From: Nitricoxidireducens sp046726235
Lineage (GTDB): Bacteria > Pseudomonadota > Gammaproteobacteria > Burkholderiales > Rhodocyclaceae
Reading direction: 5' to 3'
Length of the DNA: 64,000 nucleotides
NCBI GenBank assembly: GCA_046726235.1
Contig: JBKPAD010000011.1
Span: 1 to 64,000, forward strand
Below the pieces are notes generated by a model. The model ran no database searches. It was given only the letters and a program-made list of their open reading frames with translations, and was not told where the DNA came from. The position numbers were made by a program, and so were the translations under genes. Shown piece by piece: positions 39,864-52,547 of this stretch. The first letter of the stretch is position 1; every line of letters starts with the position of its first letter.

Positions 39864-40217
39864 ATGAATTTCGACGACGCCATCGCGGCCCACATCAAGT
39901 GGAAGGTTCGCCTGACCCAATTCATCGACGGCACCAGCACCGAAAAGCTTCAGAGCGCCACCGTCTGCAAGGACAACCTGTGCGATCTCGGCAAGTGGAT
40001 CTACGGCGACGGCGTGAAGTACAAGCCCCTGCCCCACTACCAGGACCTGGTGAAGAAGCACGCCAACTTCCACATGTGCGCCGCCGAAGTCGTGAAGAAG
40101 GTCGAGACCAACGACAAGCCGGGCGCCAAGTCGGCCCTCGGCGGACCGTTCGCCGCGGCCTCGAAGGAGACCGTAACGGCGATCATGGAACTCAAGAAGG
40201 AAGCCGCAAAGGGCTGA
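39864..40217 (+). CDS. Stand-alone CZB (chemoreceptor zinc-binding) protein
   Basis: A 117-aa soluble protein that is essentially one CZB domain. The zinc ligands are present: His10 (AHIKWK), Cys40 (LCDLGKWIYG), His66 and His70 (HANFH). CZB domains usually sit at the C-terminus of chemoreceptors or diguanylate cyclases and respond to zinc or to oxidants such as HOCl at the Cys. Here it is a separate gene behind a chemoreceptor that lacks its own CZB domain. AAGGAGGGA precedes ATG 39864. The C-terminal 30 residues are Lys/Ala-rich. Confidence 0.9.
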   Translation: MNFDDAIAAHIKWKVRLTQFIDGTSTEKLQSATVCKDNLCDLGKWIYGDGVKYKPLPHYQDLVKKHANFHMCAAEVVKKVETNDKPGAKSALGGPFAAASKETVTAIMELKKEAAKG

Positions 40218-40225
40218 GCATCTGC

Positions 40226-40255
40226 GCGCCGCGCCTGCGTCCGAGGGCGCGGCGC
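40226..40255. terminator. GC hairpin between convergent CZB and glmS genes
   Basis: A 10-bp perfect stem (GCGCCGCGCC and GGCGCGGCGC, 10-nt loop) fills most of the 47-nt gap between the two stop codons. The U-tract is weak in both directions, so it is a probable but non-canonical bidirectional terminator. Confidence 0.55.
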
Positions 40256-40264
40256 CTTCGCCGC

Positions 40265-42106
40265 TTATTCGACGGTTACCGACTTCGCGAGATTGCGGGG
40301 TTTATCCACGTCGGTCCCCTTGACCAGCGCCGCATGGTACGCGAGCAGTTGCAGCGGCACGACGTGCAGCACCGGCGACAGCGCGCCGTAATGCTCCGGT
40401 AGCCGCAGCACGTGCAGGCCGTCGCCCTCGTGCACGGCCGAGTCGCTGTCGGCGAAGACGTAAAGCTCTCCGCCGCGCGCCTTCACTTCCTGCAGGTTCG
40501 ACTTCAGTTTTTCCAGCAGCGCATCGTTCGGCGCCACGGCGATCACCGGCATGTCGCGGTCGACGAGCGCCAGCGGGCCATGCTTGAGTTCGCCCGCCGG
40601 GTAGGCCTCGGCGTGGATGTAGGAGATTTCCTTGAGCTTGAGCGCGCCTTCGAGCGCGATCGGATAGTGGTGGCCGCGGCCGAGGAACAGCGCGTGCTGC
40701 TTGGTGGCGAAACCCTGCGCCCAGCGCTCGATCTCCGGCTCGAGCGCCAGCACCTTCTGCACGGCGACCGGCAGGTGGCGCAGGGCTTCGAGGTGCTTCT
40801 GTTCTTCCGCGTCCGGCAGGCGGCCGCGCAGCTTCGCCAGCACCAGCGTCAGCAGGAACAGCGCCGCGAGCTGCGTGGTGAAGGCCTTGGTCGAGGCGAC
40901 GCCGATCTCGGGGCCGGCGCGGGTGATGAAGCGCAGCTTGGCCTCGCGCACGATCGCCGACTCGGGGACGTTGCAGATCGCCAGCGTCAATTCCTGACCG
41001 AGTTCGCGCGCGTAGCGCAGCGCGGCGCCGGTGTCGGCCGTTTCGCCCGATTGAGAAATCGCAACGACGAGCTGGTTGGGACGCGGCACCGACGTGCGGT
41101 AGCGGTACTCGCTGGCGATCTCGACCGTGCAGGGAATCCCGGCAATGGCCTCGAGCCAGTAGCGCGCGACCATGCCCGAGTGGTAGCTGGTGCCGCAGGC
41201 GAGGATCAGTACCGAATCGGCGCGGCGCAGCGCGGCTTCCGCGTCGGCGCCGAACAGCCCCGGCTGCACGCTCTTGGCGGCACCCGCCATTTCGAGCGTG
41301 TTGGCGAGCGCATCGGGCTGCTCGAAGATTTCCTTCTGCATGTAGTGGCGGAAGCGGCCGAGTTCGACGGCGTCGGCCGACAACTGCGAAAGCGCCACCG
41401 GACGCTCGACGGCAGTGCCGTCGCGGCGTACCACGCGCCAGCGCTCGGGCGTCAGCTCGGCGATGTCGCCGTTCTCGAGATACACCATGCGCCGCGTCAC
41501 TTGCAGCAGCGCAGCGGCGTCGGAAGCGGCATAGTGGCCGTCGTCGGCGACGCCCAGCAGCAGCGGCGCCCCTTCGCGCGCGACGACCACGCGCGCCGGA
41601 TCGCTCTCGCGCACGACGGCGATCGCGTACGCGCCCCTGAGCCGCTGCACCGTGCGGCAGACGGCGGCGAGCAGGTCCGGCTCGGACTTCAGCGTGTGCT
41701 CGATCAGGTGGGCGATGACTTCGGTGTCGGTGTCGGAATCGAACGCATAGCCGAGCCCCGTCAGTTCGGCGCGCAGTTCGGCGAAATTCTCGATGATGCC
41801 GTTATGCACGACGGCGAGGCTGCCCGAGACGTGCGGATGCGCGTTGCGCTCGCAAGGCACGCCGTGGGTCGCCCAGCGCGTGTGGGCGATGCCGGTGACG
41901 CTGTCGAGCTTCGCGCTCGCGGCCTGCGATTCGAGTTCGGCAACGCGGCCAACGCTGCGCAGGCGCGTCAGCCTGCCGCCGGCAAGCACGGCGAGGCCGG
42001 CGGAATCGTAGCCGCGGTATTCGAGCTTCTTGAGGCCTTCGAGCAGCACCGGCACGATGCCGCGGCTATGGGCGGCGCGCTGCGCGCCGGCGACGATTCC
42101 GCACAT
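40265..42106 (-). CDS. glmS: Glutamine-fructose-6-phosphate aminotransferase
   Basis: A 613-aa enzyme making glucosamine-6-phosphate from fructose-6-phosphate and glutamine, the first step to UDP-GlcNAc for wall and LPS. It starts MCGIVAG, with Cys2 as the glutaminase nucleophile. The glutaminase domain (1-230) has THTRWATHG-type GIAHTRWATHG and HNGIIEN; two SIS isomerase domains follow (ILACGTSYHSG; ISQSGETADTGAAL). It ends in the conserved AKSVTVE. Lies 4 nt after glmU in the same operon; there is no room for a glmS ribozyme. Confidence 0.97.
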   Translation of the reverse strand: MCGIVAGAQRAAHSRGIVPVLLEGLKKLEYRGYDSAGLAVLAGGRLTRLRSVGRVAELESQAASAKLDSVTGIAHTRWATHGVPCERNAHPHVSGSLAVVHNGIIENFAELRAELTGLGYAFDSDTDTEVIAHLIEHTLKSEPDLLAAVCRTVQRLRGAYAIAVVRESDPARVVVAREGAPLLLGVADDGHYAASDAAALLQVTRRMVYLENGDIAELTPERWRVVRRDGTAVERPVALSQLSADAVELGRFRHYMQKEIFEQPDALANTLEMAGAAKSVQPGLFGADAEAALRRADSVLILACGTSYHSGMVARYWLEAIAGIPCTVEIASEYRYRTSVPRPNQLVVAISQSGETADTGAALRYARELGQELTLAICNVPESAIVREAKLRFITRAGPEIGVASTKAFTTQLAALFLLTLVLAKLRGRLPDAEEQKHLEALRHLPVAVQKVLALEPEIERWAQGFATKQHALFLGRGHHYPIALEGALKLKEISYIHAEAYPAGELKHGPLALVDRDMPVIAVAPNDALLEKLKSNLQEVKARGGELYVFADSDSAVHEGDGLHVLRLPEHYGALSPVLHVVPLQLLAYHAALVKGTDVDKPRNLAKSVTVE

Positions 42107-42110
42107 TCAC

Positions 42111-43418
42111 TTATTCCTTCTTCTGCTTGACGGGGCGCTTCCAGCCCGCGATCGATGCCTGCCTCGCGCGCGACACGGTGAGCTGGTCAGGCGGTGCGTC
42201 GCGCGTCAGCGTGGTGCCGGCGCCAAGCGTGGCGCCGCGGCCGACGGTGACGGGCGCGACGAGCTGGGTGTCGGAACCGATGAAGGCGTCGTCCTCGATG
42301 ATCGTGCGGTGCTTGTTGGCGCCGTCGTAATTGCAGGTGATCGTGCCGGCGCCGACGTTGACGCGGCTGCCGATGGTCGCGTCGCCGATGTAGGCAAGGT
42401 GGTTGGCCTTCGAGTGGTCGGCGATGGCGCTGTTCTTGACCTCGACGAAGTTGCCGATGTGCACGTCCTTGCCGAGCACGGTGCCCGGCCGCAGGCGCGC
42501 GAACGGGCCGACGACGCTGCCGGCGCCGACGACTGCGTCCTGCAGCACGCAGTTGGGGCCGATACGCACGCCGTCGCCGAGGACGACGCGGCCCTCGAAG
42601 ACGCAATTGACGTCGATGCTGACGTCGCGGCCGCAGACCAATTCGCCGCGCACGTCGATGCGCGCCGGATCGGCCAGCGTGACGCCGGCGTCCATCAGCG
42701 CGTCGGCAATGTTGCGCTGGTGCACGCGCTCCAGTTCCGCGAGCTGGCGCTTGCTGTTGACGCCCTCGACTTCCCATTGCGCGCCGGGCTCGGCGGACTG
42801 CACGCCGATGCCCTCGCCGACCGCGAGGGCGACGATGTCGGTCAGGTAGTACTCGCCCTGCGCATTGCGGTTGCCGAGGCTCGGCAGCCAGCGCTTGAGC
42901 GCTTCGGTCGGGGCGACGAGGATGCCGGTATTCACTTCGCGGATGGCGCGCTCGGCGTCGTCGGCATCCTTCTGCTCGACGATGCGGCGGATAGCGCCAT
43001 TGACGCGCACGATGCGGCCGTAGCCGGTCGGATCCGGCAGGCGCACGGTGAGCAGCGCGAGCCCGCCGTCCGCGGTATCGAGCAGCGCGCGCAGCGTGGC
43101 GACGCGCGTCAGCGGGACGTCACCGTACAGGACCAGCGTCGGCTGTGCCGGATCGAGATGGGGCAATGCCTGCAGCACGGCGTGGCCGGTGCCGAGTTGC
43201 GGCTCCTGCCTGGCCCAGACGAGGTCGTCGGCCGCCAGCGCTTCGCGCACGCGTTCGCCGCCGTGGCCGTAGACGACGACGATGCGCGCCGGCGACAGCT
43301 GGCGCGCGGCATCGATGACATGGGCCAGCATCGGCTTGCCGGCGATCGCATGCAGGACCTTGGGCAAGTCCGAATGCATGCGCTTGCCCTGCCCCGCCGC
43401 GAGGATGACGACGTTCAT
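42111..43418 (-). CDS. glmU: Bifunctional UDP-GlcNAc pyrophosphorylase/acetyltransferase
   Basis: A 435-aa enzyme that acetylates glucosamine-1-phosphate and converts it to UDP-GlcNAc. The N-terminal uridyltransferase has LAAGQGKRM (6-14), YGDVPLT and EVNTGILV. The C-terminal left-handed beta-helix of hexapeptide repeats starts near 230 (IDVRGELVCGRDVSIDVNC) and carries the acetyltransferase His and Asn sites (ADHSKANHLAYIGD; CNYDGANKHRT). About 20 residues shorter than the E. coli enzyme, mainly at the tail. It precedes glmS by 4 nt. Confidence 0.96.
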   Translation of the reverse strand: MNVVILAAGQGKRMHSDLPKVLHAIAGKPMLAHVIDAARQLSPARIVVVYGHGGERVREALAADDLVWARQEPQLGTGHAVLQALPHLDPAQPTLVLYGDVPLTRVATLRALLDTADGGLALLTVRLPDPTGYGRIVRVNGAIRRIVEQKDADDAERAIREVNTGILVAPTEALKRWLPSLGNRNAQGEYYLTDIVALAVGEGIGVQSAEPGAQWEVEGVNSKRQLAELERVHQRNIADALMDAGVTLADPARIDVRGELVCGRDVSIDVNCVFEGRVVLGDGVRIGPNCVLQDAVVGAGSVVGPFARLRPGTVLGKDVHIGNFVEVKNSAIADHSKANHLAYIGDATIGSRVNVGAGTITCNYDGANKHRTIIEDDAFIGSDTQLVAPVTVGRGATLGAGTTLTRDAPPDQLTVSRARQASIAGWKRPVKQKKE

Positions 43419-43430
43419 ATTTCAAATCCT

Positions 43431-43460
43431 ACAAAGACAAACCCCGCCGGAGGCGGGGTT
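43431..43460 (-). terminator. Rho-independent terminator of gltBD
   Basis: On the minus strand the stem AACCCCGCC-TCC-GGCGGGGTT (43440-43460) is followed by TGTCTTTG. It begins 5 nt after the gltD stop and separates gltBD from glmUS. Confidence 0.85.
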
Positions 43461-43464
43461 CGTG

Positions 43465-44927
43465 TCAGCGCGGCAGGGTGCTGGTCCCCATCAGGAACTC
43501 GTCCACCGCCCGTGCGCACTGGCGCCCCTCCCGGATCGCCCAGACCACGAGGGACTGGCCGCGCCGGACGTCGCCGGCGGCGAACACGCCGGCAACGCTC
43601 GTAGCATAACCGCCCTTGGCCTCGGTTGTCGCCTTGGCGTTGCCGCGGTTGTCCTTGTCGACGCCGAAGGCATCGAGCATCGAGGCGGCCGGATTCGTGA
43701 AGCCCATCGCCAGGAAGGCGAGGTCGGCCTTGATCTCGAACTCGGAGCCCGGGATCTCGGTCATCTTGCCGTCCTTCCAGTCGAGGCGGACGCACTTCAA
43801 TGCCTTGAGCTTGCCGTTCTCGCCGACGAATTCCTTCGTCGCCACCGACCAGTCGCGCGTACAGCCTTCCTCGTGCGACGACGAGGTGCGCATGCGCGTC
43901 GGCCAGTAGGGCCAGACCAGCGGCTTGTTCTCCTGCTCGGGCGGACGCGGCAGCAGTTCGAACTGCGTGACCGAGGCGGCGCCGTGGCGGTTCGAGGTGC
44001 CGACGCAGTCGGAGCCGGTGTCGCCGCCGCCGATGACGACGATGTGCTTGCCGGCCGCGGAGAGCGCGTTCTTGCGGTCGCCGGCGACTTCCTTGTTCTG
44101 CGGGATCAGGAACTCGAGCGCGAAATGCACGCCCTTGAGTTCGCGTCCGGGCACGGGAAGGTCGCGCGGCACTTCGGCGCCGCCGGCCAGGACCACGGCG
44201 TCGAAGTCCTTGGCGAGCTTCTTCGGATCGACAACCTTGACGGCGTCGTTGACGATGCCCTTCGGCATGTCCTTGCCGCCCACCAGGGTCTTGGTCTGGA
44301 AGGTGACGCCCTCGGCCTTCATCTGCGCCATGCGCCAGTCGATCAGGCGCTTGTCGAGCTTGAAGTCGGGGATGCCGTAGCGCAGCAGGCCGCCGATGCG
44401 ATCGTTCTTCTCGAACACCGTGACGTCGTGGCCGGCGCGCGCGAGTTGCTGCGCGGCGGCGAGGCCGGCGGGGCCGGACCCGATGATCGCGACCTTCTTG
44501 CCGGTCTTCTTCGTCGCCACCTGCGGCACGACCCAGCCGCTCTCGCCGGCCTTGTCGATGATCGCGCGCTCGAGCGACTTGATGCCCACCGGGTCGGCGT
44601 TGATGCCGAGCGTGCAGGCGGCCTCGCAGGGCGCCGGGCAGATGCGGCTGGTGAACTCCGGGAAGTTGTTGGTCGAGTGCAGCGACTCGATCGCCTCGCG
44701 CCACTTGCCCTTGTAGACGAGGTCGTTCCAGTCAGGGATCAGGTTATTGACCGGGCAGCCGTTGTTGCAGAACGGGATGCCGCAGTCCATGCAGCGCGCG
44801 CCCTGCGTCTTGGCCTCGTCGTCGGTCAGGTGCGCGACGAACTCGTGATAATGCTTGAGCCGCTGCTCCTTCGGCTCGTAGCTCTCGGCCTGGCGGTCGA
44901 ACTCGAGAAATCCGGTGGGCTTGCCCA

Positions 44928-44928
<1 letters not shown>
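43465..44928 (-). CDS. gltD: Glutamate synthase (NADPH) small subunit
   Basis: A 487-aa flavoprotein passing electrons from NADPH to the large subunit. The N-terminal cysteine region binds two [4Fe-4S] clusters (ARCMDCGIPFCNNGCPVNN, about 42-60, and RICPAPCEAACTLG near 93). FAD and NADPH Rossmann motifs follow (IIGSGPAGLAAAQQLARAG; VIGGGDTGSDCVGTSNRHGA). Its ATG overlaps the gltB stop (TAATG). A terminator lies directly downstream. Confidence 0.97.
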
Positions 44929-49568
<4,640 letters not shown>

Positions 49569-49622
49569 CACAGTTCCTTCCAGTCGCTGCCGCGGCGGTT
49601 CCCAATGGAACACGCGGCCGTG

Positions 49623-49652
49623 AAAAAGCCGGGGGACTTCTGCCTCCCCGGC
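49623..49652 (-). terminator. Intrinsic-terminator-like hairpin in the gltB leader
   Basis: On the minus strand GCCGGGG (49652-49646) pairs with CCCCGGC (49634-49628) over an 11-nt loop and is followed at once by TTTTT (49627-49623). It lies about 25 nt downstream of the predicted gltB start site and 55 nt before the gltB ATG. It would stop read-through from dgt and may also attenuate gltB. Confidence 0.65.
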
Positions 49653-49681
49653 CTTCGGTAAACCCTATGGGCGAACGGTCA

Positions 49682-49710
49682 AATATACCTAGATTCTCCC
49701 CCGAACTCAA
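49682..49710 (-). promoter_or_regulatory. Sigma-70 promoter of gltBD
   Basis: TTGAGT (49705-49710) and TATATT (49682-49687) on the minus strand are spaced by 17 nt. The predicted leader is about 105 nt long and contains the terminator-like hairpin and a GTTCC-CAAT-GGAAC stem-loop (49598-49611). Confidence 0.65.
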
Positions 49711-49759
49711 TACGGTAATCGTCCGGCGGCCTTGGGCCGCATGGGAAGCGCGTTGGCGG

Positions 49760-50881
49760 TCAGGACTCGGCCAGGGCGAAGATCCGGCCGTGCTCGCGCA
49801 GGGCGTAACGGTCGGTCATGCCGGCGATGTAGTCGGCGATGGCGCGGGCGCCGGCGCGGGCGGCCGCCGCCTGATACTGCGGCGGCAGGAGCCGCGGTTC
49901 GCGGCGGAAAGCCTCGAAAAGGTCGCGGATGATCCGCCGGCCGCGGTCGGTTTCGCGCAGGACGCGCTCGTGGCGGTAGAGGGCGGCGTGAAGGAAGCGC
50001 TTGAGCTCGGCGTTGTCCCGGCGCATGTCGTCGGTGAAGGCGACCAGGGCGGGAGCCGCATGGACCTCGGCGGGACTGGCGACGCCGGAGGCCGCGATAT
50101 TGCGTTGCGATTCCGCCAATAAATCCGTGACTTGGGCGTCGATCATGCGCCGCACCGTCTCATGAACCAGCCGGCGGGCATCGATACGGGGGAACTCCGC
50201 GCGCGTCTGGGCGGCGTGGCGTGCAAAGAGGCTGATGCCCTCGAGCTGGTCGAGCGAGATCAGCCCGGCGCGCAGGCCGTCGTCGACGTCGTGGTTGTTG
50301 TAGGCGATCTCGTCGGCGAGGTTGCAGACTTGCGCCTCGAGCGAGGGGCGGCGGTTTTCGAGAAAGCGCCGGCCGAGCTCGCCGAGCGTCGCCGCCTGGG
50401 CCGGCGGGCAGCGCTTGAGGATGCCCTCGCGCGTCTCGTACATCAGGTTGAGGCCGTCGAAGGCGGCGTAGCGCTCCTCGAGTTCGTCGACGATCCGCAG
50501 GCTCTGAAGGTTGTGCTCGAAGCCGCCGTCCTCGCGCATGCACTCGTCGAGCGCCTCCTGCCCGGCGTGGCCGAAGGGCGTGTGCCCGAGGTCGTGCGCC
50601 AGCGCGATGGCTTCGGCGAGGTCGTCGTTCAGCCGCAGCGCGCGCGCGACGCTGCGCGCGATCTGGGCGACCTCGATCGAGTGGGTGAGGCGCGTGCGGA
50701 ACAGGTCGCCCTCATGATTGACGAACACCTGCGTCTTGTATTCGAGGCGGCGGAAGGCCGTCGAATGGACGATGCGATCGCGGTCGCGCTGGAATTCGCC
50801 GCGCGTCTTCGGCGGCGGTTCGGCGAAAGCACGTCCGCGCGAATTGCCGTCGCTGACCGCGTAGGGCGCGAGGTCAGGCAC
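49760..50881 (-). CDS. dgt: Deoxyguanosinetriphosphate triphosphohydrolase-like protein
   Basis: A 373-aa HD-domain enzyme cleaving dNTPs to deoxynucleosides and triphosphate. Motifs: RDRIVHSTAFRRLEYKTQVF near 33-52, His of the H...HD...D set in TRLTHSIEVAQ, AHDLGHTPFGHAGQ near 94-107, and Asp in ADEIAYNNHDVDD. It is the short, type-2-like branch of the family. The GTG 50881 overlaps the aroB stop by 8 nt. Gene order aroK-aroB-dgt-gltB is typical of beta-proteobacteria. Confidence 0.93.
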   Translation of the reverse strand: MPDLAPYAVSDGNSRGRAFAEPPPKTRGEFQRDRDRIVHSTAFRRLEYKTQVFVNHEGDLFRTRLTHSIEVAQIARSVARALRLNDDLAEAIALAHDLGHTPFGHAGQEALDECMREDGGFEHNLQSLRIVDELEERYAAFDGLNLMYETREGILKRCPPAQAATLGELGRRFLENRRPSLEAQVCNLADEIAYNNHDVDDGLRAGLISLDQLEGISLFARHAAQTRAEFPRIDARRLVHETVRRMIDAQVTDLLAESQRNIAASGVASPAEVHAAPALVAFTDDMRRDNAELKRFLHAALYRHERVLRETDRGRRIIRDLFEAFRREPRLLPPQYQAAAARAGARAIADYIAGMTDRYALREHGRIFALAES

Positions 50882-51965
50882 AACAGGCGTCGATGGCGGC
50901 GCGGATTTCGGCCTCGGGCGCGTCGCCCCAAGTCACCGCCTCGCCGAGACGTCGCAGCAATACGAGGCGCAGCTTGCCGGCGATGACCTTCTTGTCGTGG
51001 CCCATGAGGTCGAGGTAGCGATCGGCGCCCAGCTTCGCGCCGGTTACCGGCAGGCCCGCGCGAACGAGAAGGTAGCGCACGCGCGCGACGTCGGCCGTCG
51101 ACAGCCAGCCGAGCCGGCGCGACAGCTCCGCCGCCATCACGGTGCCGGCGGCAACGGCTTCGCCGTGCAGCCATTCGCCGTAGCCAAGCCCGGTCTCGAT
51201 CGCGTGGCCGAAAGTGTGGCCGAGATTCAGCAGCGCGCGGCCTCCGTCCTTGGCGGTCTCGCGCTCGTCGCCGGCGACCACCTCGGCCTTGTTGGCGCAG
51301 GAGCGCTCGATCGCGAACGACAGCGCCTCGGCGTCGCGCGCCATCAGCTTGTCCATGTTAGCCTCGAGCCACTCGAGGAAAGGCAGGTCGCGGATGAAGC
51401 CGTACTTGACCACTTCCGCGAGACCCGCCGATAGTTCGCGGTCCGGCAGCGTCATCAGCGTGTCGGTGTCGGCCAGCACCAACCTCGGCTGCCAAAAGGC
51501 GCCGACCATGTTCTTGCCGCGCGGGTGGTTGATACCCGTCTTGCCGCCCACCGATGAATCGACCTGCGACAACAGCGTCGTCGGCACCTGGATGAACGGC
51601 ACGCCGCGCTGGTAGCTCGCCGCGGCGAAGCCCGCGAGGTCGCCGATGACGCCGCCGCCGAGCGCGATCACGGTCGTCGTGCGGTCGCAACGCTCGCGCA
51701 GCAGCGCGTCGAAAATGAGGTTCAGGGTTTCCCAGCTCTTGTACTGCTCGCCGTCGGGAAGCACGATCTCCGTCACACCGATGCCTGCCGCACGCAGCGG
51801 CGCCGCAAGCTTGGCGAGATAGAGCGGCGCCACCGTAGCGTTGCTGACGATGGCGACGCGGGGCGTCGACAGGAAGCCCATTACCAGCTCTGCGTTCCCT
51901 AGCAGGCCGGGGCCGATATGGATCGGGTAGGCGCGCTCGCCGAGCGCGACGTTCAAGGTGCGCAT
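50874..51965 (-). CDS. aroB: 3-dehydroquinate synthase
   Basis: A 363-aa NAD- and metal-dependent enzyme of the shikimate pathway converting DAHP to 3-dehydroquinate. Seen: DGEQYKSWETLN (71-82), the NAD loop ALGGGVIGDLAGFAAA near 105, GKTGINHPRGKN, and the metal ligands Glu in GLAEVVKYG, His in LNLGHTFGHAIE and His in WLHGEAVAAG. Full family length. Starts inside the end of aroK (13-nt overlap). Confidence 0.96.
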   Translation of the reverse strand: MRTLNVALGERAYPIHIGPGLLGNAELVMGFLSTPRVAIVSNATVAPLYLAKLAAPLRAAGIGVTEIVLPDGEQYKSWETLNLIFDALLRERCDRTTTVIALGGGVIGDLAGFAAASYQRGVPFIQVPTTLLSQVDSSVGGKTGINHPRGKNMVGAFWQPRLVLADTDTLMTLPDRELSAGLAEVVKYGFIRDLPFLEWLEANMDKLMARDAEALSFAIERSCANKAEVVAGDERETAKDGGRALLNLGHTFGHAIETGLGYGEWLHGEAVAAGTVMAAELSRRLGWLSTADVARVRYLLVRAGLPVTGAKLGADRYLDLMGHDKKVIAGKLRLVLLRRLGEAVTWGDAPEAEIRAAIDACCA

Positions 51966-52480
51966 CGCGCTCTGATCTCCGTTTCGACTTTGCTTACCAG
52001 GTGACCCACGCCGCCGGGCGCCGAGTCGACGACGAGATGTGCCATCTCGCGATAGAGCGGGTCACGAATGACGAACAGCTCGTTGATCTTCGCCAGCGGA
52101 TCGGCGACACGCAACAACGGCCGGTTGCGGTCGTGGCGCGTGCGCTCGTACAGCAGGAGCGGCGGTGCGTTGAGATAGATGACGAGACCGCTCCCGGCCA
52201 TGACCGCACGGTTGGCCGGATCGAGCACTGCGCCGCCGCCCGTGGCCAGGACCAGGTCCGCTTCCTCCGCCAGTTCGGCGATCACTTTGGACTCGCGCTG
52301 GCGGAATCCCGCCTCGCCCTCGATCTCGAAAATGGTCGGAATGCTGACGCCGGTACGCGCTTCGATCTCATGATCGGCGTCCGCGAATCGGCGCCGCAGA
52401 CGCTTTGCCAGTTGACGCCCGACGGTCGTCTTGCCGCAGCCCATCATGCCGACGAGGTAGATGTTTCCACAGGGTTCCAC
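51953..52480 (-). CDS. aroK: Shikimate kinase
   Basis: A 175-aa kinase phosphorylating shikimate at the 3-position. P-loop GMMGCGKTTVG lies near 11-21, shikimate contacts at DADHEIEARTG, GEAGFRQRE and ATGGGAV, and the lid Arg at RNRPL. It starts at GTG 52480, with the alternative ATG only at residue 12, inside the first strand. A terminator for the upstream pilQ precedes it, so it may have its own promoter. Confidence 0.95.
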   Translation of the reverse strand: MEPCGNIYLVGMMGCGKTTVGRQLAKRLRRRFADADHEIEARTGVSIPTIFEIEGEAGFRQRESKVIAELAEEADLVLATGGGAVLDPANRAVMAGSGLVIYLNAPPLLLYERTRHDRNRPLLRVADPLAKINELFVIRDPLYREMAHLVVDSAPGGVGHLVSKVETEIRARCAP

Positions 52481-52498
52481 GCGAGCGATTCTAGCAGT

Positions 52499-52530
52499 CG
52501 AAAAGAAAAGGGCCGGCTGCGCCGGCCCTT
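52499..52530 (-). terminator. Rho-independent terminator after pilQ
   Basis: A 10-bp stem AAGGGCCGGC/GCCGGCCCTT with a 3-nt loop (52508-52530), followed on the minus strand by TTCTTTTC. It starts 17 nt after the pilQ stop and separates the pil genes from aroK. Confidence 0.85.
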
Positions 52531-52547
52531 GTCCCGTGCGGCTTTGC

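Noticed and set aside
42107..42110. glmS ribozyme upstream of glmS
   Set aside because: Only 4 nt separate glmU and glmS, and this riboswitch is typical of Firmicutes.
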